A stretch of DNA of 34,448 bases from Roseiarcus sp049509635 (GTDB lineage: Bacteria; Pseudomonadota; Alphaproteobacteria; Rhizobiales; Beijerinckiaceae). The DNA lies in NCBI GenBank assembly GCA_049509635.1, contig JBEKZS010000031.1:1-34448 (forward strand), given 5' to 3'. The notes under the pieces are model-generated. The model was not told the origin of the DNA. It ran no database searches and saw only the letters and a program-made list of their open reading frames with translations. The position numbers and the translations under genes are program-made. Position 1 is the stretch's first letter. Each line of letters opens with the position of its first letter. Below are positions 1 to 8,464 of the stretch, in pieces.

Positions 1-1217
1 TCGTCATCGTCGGGGCGGGGGAGGCCGGCGCCCGCGCGGCGATCACGCTGCGCGCGGAGGGCTATGCGGGGCCGATCACGCTGATCGGCGAGGAGCCGCA
101 CGCGCCCTATGAGCGCCCGCCGCTGTCCAAGGCGACGATCGTGGGGCGATCCGGCCCGACCGTTCCGGCGATCGGCGACGCGGCCGGCTTGGCGCAATTG
201 GGCGTCGCCCATCGCCGATCCCTGGTGGTCGCCGCGATCGATTCGCGCGCGCGCACCGTCGCGCTGTCGGACGGCGGCTCCCTGCCGTACGAGCAGCTGC
301 TGCTGGCGACCGGCGCCAGGGCCCGCCGGCTCTCGATCGACGGGGCGGAGCTGGCGCTGACCCTGCGTGACTTCGACGACGCCGTGAGCTTGCGGGGTCG
401 GTTCGCCGCCGGCGCGCGAATCGCGATCGTCGGCGGCGGTTTCATCGGCCTGGAGCTGGCCTCGAGCGCCTGCGCGCTGGGCTGCACGGTGACTGTGATC
501 GAAGCCGCGCCGCGGATTCTCATGCGTGGCGTGCCGGACGAGATCGCCGAGCTCGTCGCGCGGCGCCACCGCGCGGCCGGCGTGCGCCTCGAGACCGGCG
601 CCGCAATCGCCCGGATCAGCCGGGCGGGCGCCGCCGAGGTGGTCTGGCTCGCGGACGGCCGCGAAATCGAGGTCGACTGCGTGATCGCCGGCGTCGGCGC
701 CGCCCCCGAGGCCTCGCTCGCCGGGGCGGCGGGCCTGGCGATCGATAACGGCGTCGCGGTCGACGGCAGGCTGCGCGCCTCCGATCCGCATATATTCGCC
801 GCTGGCGACTGCGCGAGCTTTCCGCATCCGCTGTATCAGGACCGCCGGATTCGGCTCGAGTCCTGGCGCAATGCGTTCGACCAGGGCGCGTTCGTCGCCC
901 GCAGCATGCTCGGCGCAACCGCGGCCTTCGCCGCCGTCCCCTGGTTCTGGTCGGATCAGCACGACCTCAGTCTGCAGATCGCCGGGCTCGTCGACGAGGG
1001 GCGCGAAGCGGTGCGGCGCGATCTCGGCGACGGCGCCCTCATGCTGTTCCATCTCGCCGCGGACGGCCGCCTCGTCGCGGCCAGCGGGTTCGGCCCGCTC
1101 GGCAAGATCGGGCGCGAGGTCCGGCTCGCCGAGATGCTGATCGCGCGCGGCGCACGCCCGGACCGCCGCGCGCTGGCCTCGCCCGACGTCAGGCTGAAAT
1201 CTCTGCTCGCCGCCTGA
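1..1217 (+). CDS. FAD-dependent ferredoxin/rubredoxin reductase-type oxidoreductase (5' end outside window)
   Basis: The open frame enters at the left edge (first full codon at 3) and ends at TGA 1215-1217. Its first residues are the Rossmann FAD motif VIVGAGEAGARAA, so only a few N-terminal residues are missing. The ERPPLSK segment that follows is typical of putidaredoxin/rhodocoxin-reductase-like flavoproteins. A second dinucleotide fold, IAIVGGGFIGLELA, lies near nucleotides 420-465 and should bind NAD(P)H. The ATGARARRL and DPHIFAAGDCA motifs match the family's FAD-contact regions. Such enzymes pass electrons from NAD(P)H to a small ferredoxin or rubredoxin serving a P450 or dioxygenase. 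No ferredoxin or oxygenase partner lies within the window to the right, so the partner is unknown; it may lie upstream. Confidence 0.9.
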   Translation, partial: VIVGAGEAGARAAITLRAEGYAGPITLIGEEPHAPYERPPLSKATIVGRSGPTVPAIGDAAGLAQLGVAHRRSLVVAAIDSRARTVALSDGGSLPYEQLLLATGARARRLSIDGAELALTLRDFDDAVSLRGRFAAGARIAIVGGGFIGLELASSACALGCTVTVIEAAPRILMRGVPDEIAELVARRHRAAGVRLETGAAIARISRAGAAEVVWLADGREIEVDCVIAGVGAAPEASLAGAAGLAIDNGVAVDGRLRASDPHIFAAGDCASFPHPLYQDRRIRLESWRNAFDQGAFVARSMLGATAAFAAVPWFWSDQHDLSLQIAGLVDEGREAVRRDLGDGALMLFHLAADGRLVAASGFGPLGKIGREVRLAEMLIARGARPDRRALASPDVRLKSLLAA

Positions 1218-1307
1218 CCGCCGGCCGCGGGCGGGCCTGTCCGCGACCCGGACCGTAAGCTCACGGGGCGCCGCCCCGCCGCGGCGCTCCTTCGTCCGGG
1301 ACGCCCC

Positions 1308-1877
1308 ATGCCGCAGCACCAACGCCGCCGGATCTTTCGCACCGCTCTCTTCGCTCTGCTCGCGGCGGGCGTCGTCTCCGCCTGCCTCGCCCGATCCGCG
1401 CCCGGAAACGGGGCCTCCGGCGCATCGAGTGCTTCGGGCGCCGGCGCCGGAGGGCCGAGCCATGCTGCGACCGAGCGCTCGCCGCCCGATCCGGGGGTCG
1501 GCGAGGTGACCGTCGAGTCGAGCTCGCGACAGGCCGTGCAGGCGATTTATGCGTGCCGAGACGACCCGCGCCTATGCGTCGCCGACGCTCTCGAGGCCTA
1601 TGCGAACGCCCTGCGGCGCCTCGCGCCCCGATTGGCGCCGCCGCTGCGCCGTCTTCCCGACATCGTCGCTCGCGCGGCAGCACGCGTGCGTGCGGCGCGC
1701 ACGGACCGGGAGGCGATCGGCGCAGTGGCGGACGCGATCGGGCAGGTGCACAAGGTGATAGCCTTGCTGCGGGCGGACGACCCGATTACGCTGAAGTCCG
1801 AAACGCGCTCCGGCGCGCAGGTGGCGGCGATTCTGGAGGCCGCCGACGTCAGGCTCGAGAAGGCGACGGGCCTCTGA
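1308..1877 (+). CDS. Small predicted lipoprotein of unknown function, upstream of the caspase-like gene
   Basis: This 189-residue protein starts at ATG 1308. A basic N-terminus (QRRRIFR) and a hydrophobic stretch are followed by a lipobox-like V-S-A-C at residues 23-26. The protein is therefore probably lipidated at Cys26 and anchored to the outer face of a membrane. A Gly/Ala/Ser-rich linker (about 30-50) precedes an Arg/Ala-rich, probably helical domain with two further cysteines in the segment YACRDDPRLCVADAL. I do not recognise the domain. The stop lies 50 bp before the caspase-like start on the same strand, so the two are probably co-transcribed. Function is unassigned; the link to the caspase protein is positional only. 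Confidence 0.65.
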   Translation: MPQHQRRRIFRTALFALLAAGVVSACLARSAPGNGASGASSASGAGAGGPSHAATERSPPDPGVGEVTVESSSRQAVQAIYACRDDPRLCVADALEAYANALRRLAPRLAPPLRRLPDIVARAAARVRAARTDREAIGAVADAIGQVHKVIALLRADDPITLKSETRSGAQVAAILEAADVRLEKATGL

Positions 1878-1927
1878 ACGGCGCAGCGCCGGAACCGTCG
1901 GCGGTTTCGCGACCCTTCGATCGTACG

Positions 1928-3937
1928 ATGAGAGAGACATTGTTCGAATTCGATCGACGCCGATGGCGCCGCGAGCCGACCAGCCCGCGGCTCCTCCTCG
2001 TCGGTCTGACGCGAGTCCTGCTGTCGCTGTTGTGCATCGCCGTTGCGGCGCCGCGGGCCTGCGCCGAGACGCGCGTCGCCCTGGTCATCGGCAACGGCGC
2101 CTATCAAGGGGTTGCGACTCTCGCCAATCCGCCCAACGACGCAAGGGACGTCGCCGCGGAACTGACCGCGCTCGGGTTCGCCGTGACCCTCGGACTCGAC
2201 CTCGACCAGGCGGCGATGCAGCGCGAAATCGCCGGGTTTGCGCGCGCTGCGGCGTCCGCCGACGTTTCGCTGTTCTACTATGGCGGGCACGGTCTGCAGA
2301 TAGCGGCCCATAATTTTCTGATTCCGGTCGACATCCAGCTTCGCGACGAAGAGGACATCTTCCGGCAGGCAGTGCCGTTCGACGACATCCTCGAGTCGCT
2401 CGCGCAGGGCGAGGGCGTCCATCTGGTCTTCCTGGACGCCTGCCGGACCAATCCAATGAAGGACGCCGGGACCTCCGCCCATGCGGAAGGCCTGGCGCGT
2501 GTCGGCAACGCCGCCGGCTTCCTGATCGCCTTCGCCACCCAGCCGGACAATGTCGCCTTCGACGGCGCGGGCCGCAACAGCCCGTTTGCGCAGGCCCTGC
2601 TCGGCCATCTCGCGACGGTTGGGCAGAGCATATCCAGCATGATGATCGAGGTGCGCAAGGACGTGATCGCCGCGACCGGCGGGGCCCAGATCCCCTGGGA
2701 GAATTCTTCGCTGACCCGGCAATTCTACTTCGCGCCGGGCGAGGCGTCCGGCGGCTCGCCCGAAACCCTGCTGTGGCAGCTCGCCGGCGGGCAGCGGGAC
2801 GCCAACCTCCTGCATATCTACCTCGACCGCTACCCGGACGGCGCCCATGCCGCCGACGTGAAGACCCTGCTCGCCGAGGTCGGTAGGCAGGACCAGGGCA
2901 CGGCCGACGCGCTCGGGGCGGCAGCGCCGAAGGAGAATGACGAGGCGCTGGTGTGGCGGCTAGCCCGTGGCGCGCGGGAGCGGCGCCTCGTCGAGTTCTA
3001 TCTGGCGCGCTATCCCGGCGGCGCCCATGTCCAGGAGGCCACGGGGCTGCTCGCCAGCCTGCAGGAGACCGAGGGCGCCGAGGCCCCGCCCGGCGTCGTC
3101 TGCGAGCGACTGGCGACCCATCCCCGTGACGCCACGGCCGACATGCCCGGCGTGGAGCTGGGGACGCTGGCGCGCAACGCTGAAGCCGCGATCGCGGCGT
3201 GTCGGGACGCCGTTGCCGCCCATCCCGACGTCGCCCACTATCTGGCGTTGTTGGCGCGCGCTACCCGCGCCGCGGGCCGGCTCGACGAGGCGATCGGCCT
3301 CTACCGCAAGGCGGCGGACGCCGGCGACGCGCGGGCGATGGTCAGCCTCGGCCTGCTCCTCGAATCCGGCGAGGGCGGGCCCAAGGACATCGCCGGCGCC
3401 GCTGCGCTCTACGAGAAGGCCGCCGCGCGCGGCAGCGCCGACGGCGCGATCAATCTCGCGGTCGCGCTGATGAGCGGCAAGGGCCTGGAAAAGAACGTCG
3501 CGCGCTCGAAGGCGCTGTTGCGCTCGGCCTCGCAGGCCGGCTCCGCGATCGCGACCTACGACCTCGGCGTCCTCGCGCAGGAGGGGGTCGCCGGCAAGCC
3601 CGCCGAGGCGCTCGACCTGTTCCGGCAGGCCTCCAATCTCGGCGATCCCCGCGGCTATCTCGCCTCCGCGATCCTGCTCGATGAAGGCCTCGGCGTGCCC
3701 AAGGATCCCGCCGCCGCGGCCGAGGAATTGCTGCGCGGCGTCGTCGCGGACGACGGCTCGGCGATCAACCAATTGACGGCTAAGTCCTCCTCCTGGGCGC
3801 GCGAGACGATCCGGGCGGTGCAGGTCCGTCTCAAGGAGGCGGGCTATTATGGCGGATTGGTCGACGGCAAAGGCGGCGCGGCGCTCGGGCCGCCGCTACG
3901 GCAATGGCGGTTGCTCGGGCCGCCGCAGAAAGGCTGA
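1928..3937 (+). CDS. Secreted caspase-like (peptidase C14) protein with spacer and Sel1 repeats and a C-terminal peptidoglycan-binding-like motif
   Basis: This 669-residue protein is placed at ATG 1928, the start that puts a hydrophobic signal segment (about 22-46, cleavage near ACA/E) before the protease domain. Residues 48-270 form a p20 caspase fold: VALVIGNGAY, catalytic His121 in YYGGHG and catalytic Cys172 in LDACR. Two related units follow (about 282-318 and 341-378), each reading W-x-LA-x-G-x-R ... YL-x-RYP-x-GAH ... LLA; such spacers recur in alphaproteobacterial caspase proteins. Residues about 430-610 carry Sel1/TPR repeats such as GDARAMVSLGLLLESGEG. The last 40 residues (VQVRLKEAGYYGGLVDG) resemble a short peptidoglycan-binding domain. 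The catalytic pair is intact, so it is probably an active periplasmic cysteine protease. Its substrate is unknown. Confidence 0.85.
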   Translation: MRETLFEFDRRRWRREPTSPRLLLVGLTRVLLSLLCIAVAAPRACAETRVALVIGNGAYQGVATLANPPNDARDVAAELTALGFAVTLGLDLDQAAMQREIAGFARAAASADVSLFYYGGHGLQIAAHNFLIPVDIQLRDEEDIFRQAVPFDDILESLAQGEGVHLVFLDACRTNPMKDAGTSAHAEGLARVGNAAGFLIAFATQPDNVAFDGAGRNSPFAQALLGHLATVGQSISSMMIEVRKDVIAATGGAQIPWENSSLTRQFYFAPGEASGGSPETLLWQLAGGQRDANLLHIYLDRYPDGAHAADVKTLLAEVGRQDQGTADALGAAAPKENDEALVWRLARGARERRLVEFYLARYPGGAHVQEATGLLASLQETEGAEAPPGVVCERLATHPRDATADMPGVELGTLARNAEAAIAACRDAVAAHPDVAHYLALLARATRAAGRLDEAIGLYRKAADAGDARAMVSLGLLLESGEGGPKDIAGAAALYEKAAARGSADGAINLAVALMSGKGLEKNVARSKALLRSASQAGSAIATYDLGVLAQEGVAGKPAEALDLFRQASNLGDPRGYLASAILLDEGLGVPKDPAAAAEELLRGVVADDGSAINQLTAKSSSWARETIRAVQVRLKEAGYYGGLVDGKGGAALGPPLRQWRLLGPPQKG

Positions 3938-4001
3938 AGCCGACCGCGCAATCGGGCGCCCCGGCGCGGCCGGACGCGCGGGATCGGGCATCGTATCCCC
4001 C

Positions 4002-4973
4002 CTATTGCGCGCTGGCCGCCGTCGGCGTCAACGAGAACAGGCAGGTTTCCATCAACTCGCCCGACTGGCCGTCGCCGGCGCTCACCGCCGGTTCGCGCCG
4101 CGCCGCGGCGGCCGAATCCTCCCTGGCGAGGACCCGGTCGGAATTGAACAGCTGGAGATTGGCGCCGATGTTGCGCGTCAGACCGAGATTGCGCAGCGCG
4201 AATTCCTTGCCGAGCTCGCGCCTCTGGCCCGCGCTCGCGGCGAGCCTGGCGCGGATTTCCTCGTAGATCGGCGCCGGCTGGCGCGCCATCGCCAGCAGGA
4301 TCGTGTCCGCTCCCGGACCGGCCGCGACCGGAATGTTGACGTCCGGCGCGGCGGCGAGGTCGCGGATCGCGCCGGGTTGCGTTTCGTCGAAGGCGTAGAG
4401 CCTCGACTGAACCAGTCCGGCATAACCGACCCGGAACGTCGCGTCGGGACTTACGGGCAGACGGTCGTTCGGGGCGAGCGGCACGCTGACGCCTCCGGCC
4501 GCGACCGAGGGCACGTTGGGATCCTTGACCCAGACCTGCCAGCTGCACCTGGGGCCGTCATCGACCTGTCCGGTCTGCGGCGCCATCCAGGCGACCGGAA
4601 TGCTCGCGTCCGGCGTGGTCTCGGGGCTGTCGCCGAAACTCTGGGCGGCGATTCGGTTTGTCAGCCTCTGGACCTCGTCCTTTCCCAGATCGAGCTCACG
4701 CAGATGAAGCCCGATCGTGGCGATCACCGCCTCGGCGTCCGCATGCGTGCGCGCGGCGACGACCCAGCGCACGCGGCTCGCTTTCGCGTAGTCCTTGACG
4801 CGCCTGGCGAAAGCGGTGACGTCCGCATCGTTGGCGAGCGTCGCGGGCGCGGCGCGCGCGGCGCCGCCGAGCAGAACCGCCGCCGCCAACGCGGCGGCCC
4901 CGACCATGGCCAATAGCCGCCTCCGCGGCATCGCAGGCGCCGCGCCGCCTCGTCCTCGTTCGGGTCCTCGCAT
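4002..4973 (-). CDS. Exported protein with a probable DUF4384-like domain, last gene of the leftward operon
   Basis: The start at 4973 is chosen because GAGGA lies just upstream of it; an in-frame ATG at 4994 adds seven residues but has a weak ribosome site. The N-terminus carries RRRLLAMVG followed by a long Ala/Leu hydrophobic stretch ending near AARA, so it is exported or anchored. The central segment with APNDRLPVSPDATFRVGYAG and then SRLYAFDE resembles DUF4384, a beta-rich domain often found beside or fused to bacterial caspases and Ser/Thr kinases. This assignment is from pattern only. The C-terminal third is helical and ends near METCLFSLTP. The gene follows the Lon-like gene after about 37 bp and converges on the caspase-like gene with a 64-bp gap. 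Confidence 0.6.
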   Translation of the reverse strand: MRGPERGRGGAAPAMPRRRLLAMVGAAALAAAVLLGGAARAAPATLANDADVTAFARRVKDYAKASRVRWVVAARTHADAEAVIATIGLHLRELDLGKDEVQRLTNRIAAQSFGDSPETTPDASIPVAWMAPQTGQVDDGPRCSWQVWVKDPNVPSVAAGGVSVPLAPNDRLPVSPDATFRVGYAGLVQSRLYAFDETQPGAIRDLAAAPDVNIPVAAGPGADTILLAMARQPAPIYEEIRARLAASAGQRRELGKEFALRNLGLTRNIGANLQLFNSDRVLAREDSAAAARREPAVSAGDGQSGELMETCLFSLTPTAASAQ

Positions 4974-5010
4974 GGCGTCCTCGCTCGATCGCATCGGCCG
5001 CTTAGGCCAT

Positions 5011-6369
5011 TCAAGTGGGGCACCGGCCCTTCTCGTTGGTCACCCTGAAATGGTAGTCGACCTCCGCGCCGGCGCGGTCCTGCAGAAAGCTCTGTGTCGT
5101 CGTCAGCACGGCCGCGCCTGACAGGCCCTGCAGATGTCGGCGCAACTCTTCCTGCAGCGCCGTCAGCTCCAGGCCCTGGTCCCGGGTGGCGACGACGAAC
5201 ATCTCCACCTCGTCCTCGACCGGCTCGATCGGAACGGCGAGCTTGAGGTCGATCATCGCTTCGGACGGCAGGGCGCCGTTCTGGGGGAGAAAAAAATGCT
5301 CGGCGTCTAGGATGACAGGATCGGCGGCGCGCGAGACCGAGGCGATGAAGATGCGCGGCGGGCGCAGCTTGCTGGCATAGGGCAGCGCGTCCTGCGCAGT
5401 CACGCGTATCAGCAGCGTCTCGCCGCCGATGACGAGGGGTTCGTGCTGCTCGTCGTAGCACGGCCCGAGCAGGCGCCAATTCTCGGTCGCCGAATCGTAG
5501 CGGGCGCGCTGCGGCGTCGCATCCTCGGCCGCCGGGGCCAGGGCGCGCGTGGCGGACGCAGCCGTCTTGACCGGCGCCCAGGCGAGGTCGATCGGGGCGT
5601 GGATCAGAGTCGTCCAGGCGCCGACGAGGATCGCGAGCGCGCAGGCGGCGGCGGCGATGCCGAGCGCGCGCGCCGGCGTGACGATCTCACGCATCGCAAA
5701 TGGCCCGAGCGCGGCCTCGACGCCGTCCAGGGTGTCGGCAAAGACGAAATCGATCGCCGCGCCCGCGTCGGTCGCCTCGGCTTGCAGCCGGGCGAGCGTC
5801 GAGGCTTCGGCCGAGGCGAGCGATCGACCCTCGGGGGTCGTGGCGGGCAGCACCACGGTCATGCGCGCCCCGGCGAGGGTCTTGCGGTGCTGGACGATGT
5901 AATCGCCGACCAGGGTCAACTTGCCGCGCAGGCCGTCGACCGGCCCGACCGCGACGACCGGCGCGCCGGGCCCGCCCGGCAGCTTGATTTCGCCGGTCGC
6001 GAACACCACGCCCGGGTCCCGCCCGAACGCCTGGCAGATCGCCGCCAGCGCGAGGCCGAGCCCCGCCGAGCGGGCGTTTTCGTCCGAGAGCCGGCCGATC
6101 TGCAGGTCGGAAATGCGCAGATTCCAGGGATTGACCCGGCCGTTGCGCCGCCCGAGCCAGAGCTTGGCCCGGCGCGCGTCGACGAACCGCGTCACGGCCT
6201 CGCGCACTGTCTGCCCGATGCCGTAGAGGCCGAAATCGAACAGCTCGGAAATCTGCGGCAGCAGCCGCGCCGGATGCGCCTCGGGCGCGGAATCCCCGGC
6301 GATCGCCTCGAACACCTGCGCGGACTCGCCGTTCGCGCCGACCAGGGGCACGAACACGCGTGCGATCAT
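5011..6369 (-). CDS. Membrane-anchored protein with a Lon (S16)-like domain, possibly catalytically altered
   Basis: The 452-residue product begins at ATG 6369, which overlaps the previous stop codon in ATGA, indicating translational coupling. Residues about 85-225 resemble the Lon catalytic domain. ENARSAGLGLALA matches the Ser-bearing PSAG turn (Ser101), TGEIKLPG matches the MTGEI strand, and VGPVDGLRGKL matches the IGGLKEKL lysine loop. In that alignment the catalytic lysine position is Arg148, with Lys150 two residues on, so activity is uncertain. A hydrophobic segment at about 234-255 is followed by some 190 residues likely outside the membrane, including RIFIASVSR and HFFLPQNG. No AAA+ ATPase domain is present, so it is not a housekeeping Lon. 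The S16 call is inference from motif order and spacing. Confidence 0.55.
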   Translation of the reverse strand: MIARVFVPLVGANGESAQVFEAIAGDSAPEAHPARLLPQISELFDFGLYGIGQTVREAVTRFVDARRAKLWLGRRNGRVNPWNLRISDLQIGRLSDENARSAGLGLALAAICQAFGRDPGVVFATGEIKLPGGPGAPVVAVGPVDGLRGKLTLVGDYIVQHRKTLAGARMTVVLPATTPEGRSLASAEASTLARLQAEATDAGAAIDFVFADTLDGVEAALGPFAMREIVTPARALGIAAAACALAILVGAWTTLIHAPIDLAWAPVKTAASATRALAPAAEDATPQRARYDSATENWRLLGPCYDEQHEPLVIGGETLLIRVTAQDALPYASKLRPPRIFIASVSRAADPVILDAEHFFLPQNGALPSEAMIDLKLAVPIEPVEDEVEMFVVATRDQGLELTALQEELRRHLQGLSGAAVLTTTQSFLQDRAGAEVDYHFRVTNEKGRCPT

Positions 6370-6806
6370 GGCGCGACGTCCAGGAGCTGGAGTTCAAAGG
6401 CGGCGAGGTCGGCCCCGTCCAGCGCCGCCCCGGCGAATGTCAACCGCAGGCGGCCGTCGCGGTCGAACAGGCCCTCGGAATCGACCCCGGAGCCGAACAC
6501 GACGCGCGCCGCGCGCAGCGCATAGGCCGAGAGGCCGGCGAGACCCTGCGCCTGAAGGTCGAGCACATGGGCGCCGCCGGTCTCGCGCGACAAGCGCGCC
6601 AGCACCAGCCCGTCCGAGCTCACCAGTCCGGCGTCCGGGAACCGCCATTGGCCGGGACCCTTGGCCGCCAGCGCCTGGAAGGTGGTGGCGGGCCGGCCGA
6701 GGCCGCGGCCGCGCCGCAGGTCGTCCTGGGCGAGCGCCGTCTGGGTCGCGACCCTAAGCGTCCTCAGGAATCTCGCGGCGTCGCGGCCGCCAAATCGGGT
6801 CGTCAT
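6366..6806 (-). CDS. Conserved-looking protein of unknown function (146 aa)
   Basis: ATG 6806 has AAGGAG at 6813-6818 with a 6-nt spacer, a near-ideal ribosome site. No signal peptide or membrane segment is visible. The N-terminal 45 residues are basic and probably helical (MTTRFGGRDAARFLRTLR). The remainder alternates short hydrophobic strands with glycines and ends FELQLLDVAP, suggesting a small beta-rich cytoplasmic domain. I do not recognise the family. Its stop overlaps the start of the Lon-like gene by 4 bp, so the two products are probably made in fixed proportion and may form a complex. It lies 60 bp downstream of the 358-residue gene in the same operon. Confidence 0.6.
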   Translation of the reverse strand: MTTRFGGRDAARFLRTLRVATQTALAQDDLRRGRGLGRPATTFQALAAKGPGQWRFPDAGLVSSDGLVLARLSRETGGAHVLDLQAQGLAGLSAYALRAARVVFGSGVDSEGLFDRDGRLRLTFAGAALDGADLAAFELQLLDVAP

Positions 6807-6866
6807 GATGATCTCCTTGCGCGCCGTAAATCCTCGAACGCCGGCCTCGGGGCGTCTGCACCCAGG

Positions 6867-7943
6867 TTACGGTCTGGCCGCCTGCGCGTTGCGCACGAAG
6901 CGGGCGGTTCGGGCCGAGAGGTCGTCGAGATAGGCTTCCAGACTGTCGTCGAAATCGTTCTTCAGGCGGCGGCGCAGATGGAGGTTGGACCCAATCGCGT
7001 CGGCGAGCGACCGCCCTGACATGATCGCGGCGAGCAGCCCGAGCTCCTCGGCGTCGATGACGCCGGCGGCGACGGCGGCCTCGAGGAAAGGGGTCGCCTC
7101 CTCCGCCTCCATCAGCGGCCCGTCGAACTCTTCGGCCGCCGCCTCGCTCTGCGTCGCCTCGATCGAGTCATAAGACAGGAGGTATGTCTGATCCTGCCCG
7201 GCGATGCGGGTCAGAATCGCCGAGCCGAGCAGGCTCGCTGCGAACGACTGGCCGGTCTTGTAGCCGGGAACTGGCGCGGCCGCGAAGGCCGCTTCCAAGG
7301 TCGCGGGGTCCGGTCGGCGACCGAACTGGCCGCCCATCTCGCCCTTCAGGGCCTTGAGGAAGCTGTTTGCCGCCTTCAGCGTGTTGACGCCGACCGCCGC
7401 GTCGCCGACCAGCCATTCCTTCGGGCAGAGCCCGAGCCGCAGCACCTCGGCATAGGGGCGGTTGGCGGCGTCGAGGCATTTCAAGATGCGGTTCGAGAGT
7501 TCGAACAGCTCGCGCTGGACCCTGAACCGGCGCATCGAGGGCCCCCCCCCGGTCAGCGCCTTCCAGATCGACAGAGGTCCGGGCGCCCGGACCGCACGCG
7601 GCCCGATCGCCCGTGAGGCGATCAGCGCCGCCAGATTGTCGGCCGAGGAGGGCCCATCGCCGCGGCCGCCGATCGGCCGATCGAGCACCTGGTCGAAATA
7701 GAAATCGGCGGCGTCCTCCGCGCTGTTGGGCGGCGGATACGCCCACGCGCCGACGAGAATCTCCGAATATTTGCGATTGGCGACGAGGGAGCGGTGGACG
7801 CGCTCGAACAGCGCAAACGGCTTGATCGCGACCGTCTCTTCGCTGTCGCCGAGGCTGTCGTTGCCGTTGACGAGATTGGCGAGGTGGCCGGCGAAATAGG
7901 CGACGACGTCGCGGCCGCCCTTGGGCGCGCTGGCTTGGCTCAT
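6867..7943 (-). CDS. Unrecognised cytoplasmic protein, first gene of the leftward operon (358 aa)
   Basis: The start is placed at ATG 7943 (MSQASAPKGGRDVV). The open frame continues to 8150, but that extension is low-complexity Arg-rich and unlike a real N-terminus. No signal peptide or membrane helix is visible. Recognisable stretches are VVAYFAGHLANLVNGNDSLG near the N-terminus, KYSEILVGAWAYPPP, a central helical part with FELSNRILKCLDAANRPYAEV and an acidic C-terminal part before LEAYLDDLSARTARFVRN. I cannot assign it to a family. As promoter-proximal gene of the operon with the Lon-like and DUF4384-like genes, it could be the regulator or the client of that system, but this is inferred from position only. 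Confidence 0.6.
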   Translation of the reverse strand: MSQASAPKGGRDVVAYFAGHLANLVNGNDSLGDSEETVAIKPFALFERVHRSLVANRKYSEILVGAWAYPPPNSAEDAADFYFDQVLDRPIGGRGDGPSSADNLAALIASRAIGPRAVRAPGPLSIWKALTGGGPSMRRFRVQRELFELSNRILKCLDAANRPYAEVLRLGLCPKEWLVGDAAVGVNTLKAANSFLKALKGEMGGQFGRRPDPATLEAAFAAAPVPGYKTGQSFAASLLGSAILTRIAGQDQTYLLSYDSIEATQSEAAAEEFDGPLMEAEEATPFLEAAVAAGVIDAEELGLLAAIMSGRSLADAIGSNLHLRRRLKNDFDDSLEAYLDDLSARTARFVRNAQAARP

Positions 7944-8464
7944 GGCACGGGCTTTCGCTGCATTGCTCTCACCGGTTCGGGCCGGCGCCTGCGCGTCGTC
8001 CGGACCCCACAATTCTCCATGCCTCGGAATATCGCAAGCGGCTGACTCCTCGGCCCCCCGCTCCAGCCGACAGGGCCAAATCCCCGGCCTGTTTCCCAAC
8101 GCGCCGCGCAGTTCGCTCCGCCGCGCTCGCGATCGGCGATGCCGTCGCATCCCTCGATGCGATTCCGGGGGCTGACCCGCTGCTCGAACCTATGGCTCCC
8201 CCGACCGGCGTGCCGGGCGTCGCCGCGCGGCGCTCGGCGGGTCGCGTCGACGCGGATCAAGCCGGCGGCCGGACGCCTCGTCCACATCAACCCACCTGTC
8301 GGGCTCGCGCGCGGCCCGCGCAACGGCGCTCGCGTTCGGCGCGGAGGGGCCGGCCGGCATGTCTGACCCCTTTACGTTTTCCTTATGGCGCGCAGCGCGA
8401 TGCCGAATGGACCGCTTACGGGCTTCCGGCGCACAACATGCGCTCATTCTGGAGGGTCTGCGCC
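7944..8464. other. Divergent intergenic region between the leftward operon and the kdp operon
   Basis: No gene is credible here; open frames on both strands are Arg/Pro-rich shadows. It must hold promoters for both flanking operons. A pyrimidine-rich, T-rich tract at 8368-8385 (cccctttacgttttcctt) lies about 80 bp before the first kdp reading frame. It is a candidate site for KdpE or the kdp promoter, since the E. coli KdpE site is T-rich. A GGAGGGT ribosome site sits at about 8453-8459 before the first small kdp frame. Nothing else was identified. Confidence 0.45.

Noticed and set aside
1553..1927. Upstream extension of the caspase-like frame
   Set aside because: It overlaps the lipoprotein gene in another frame and would bury the signal peptide that follows ATG 1928.
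5443..6525. A 360-codon plus-strand frame opposite the Lon-like gene
   Set aside because: Arg/Gly-rich composition and no start signal; the minus-strand gene has coupled starts and domain motifs.
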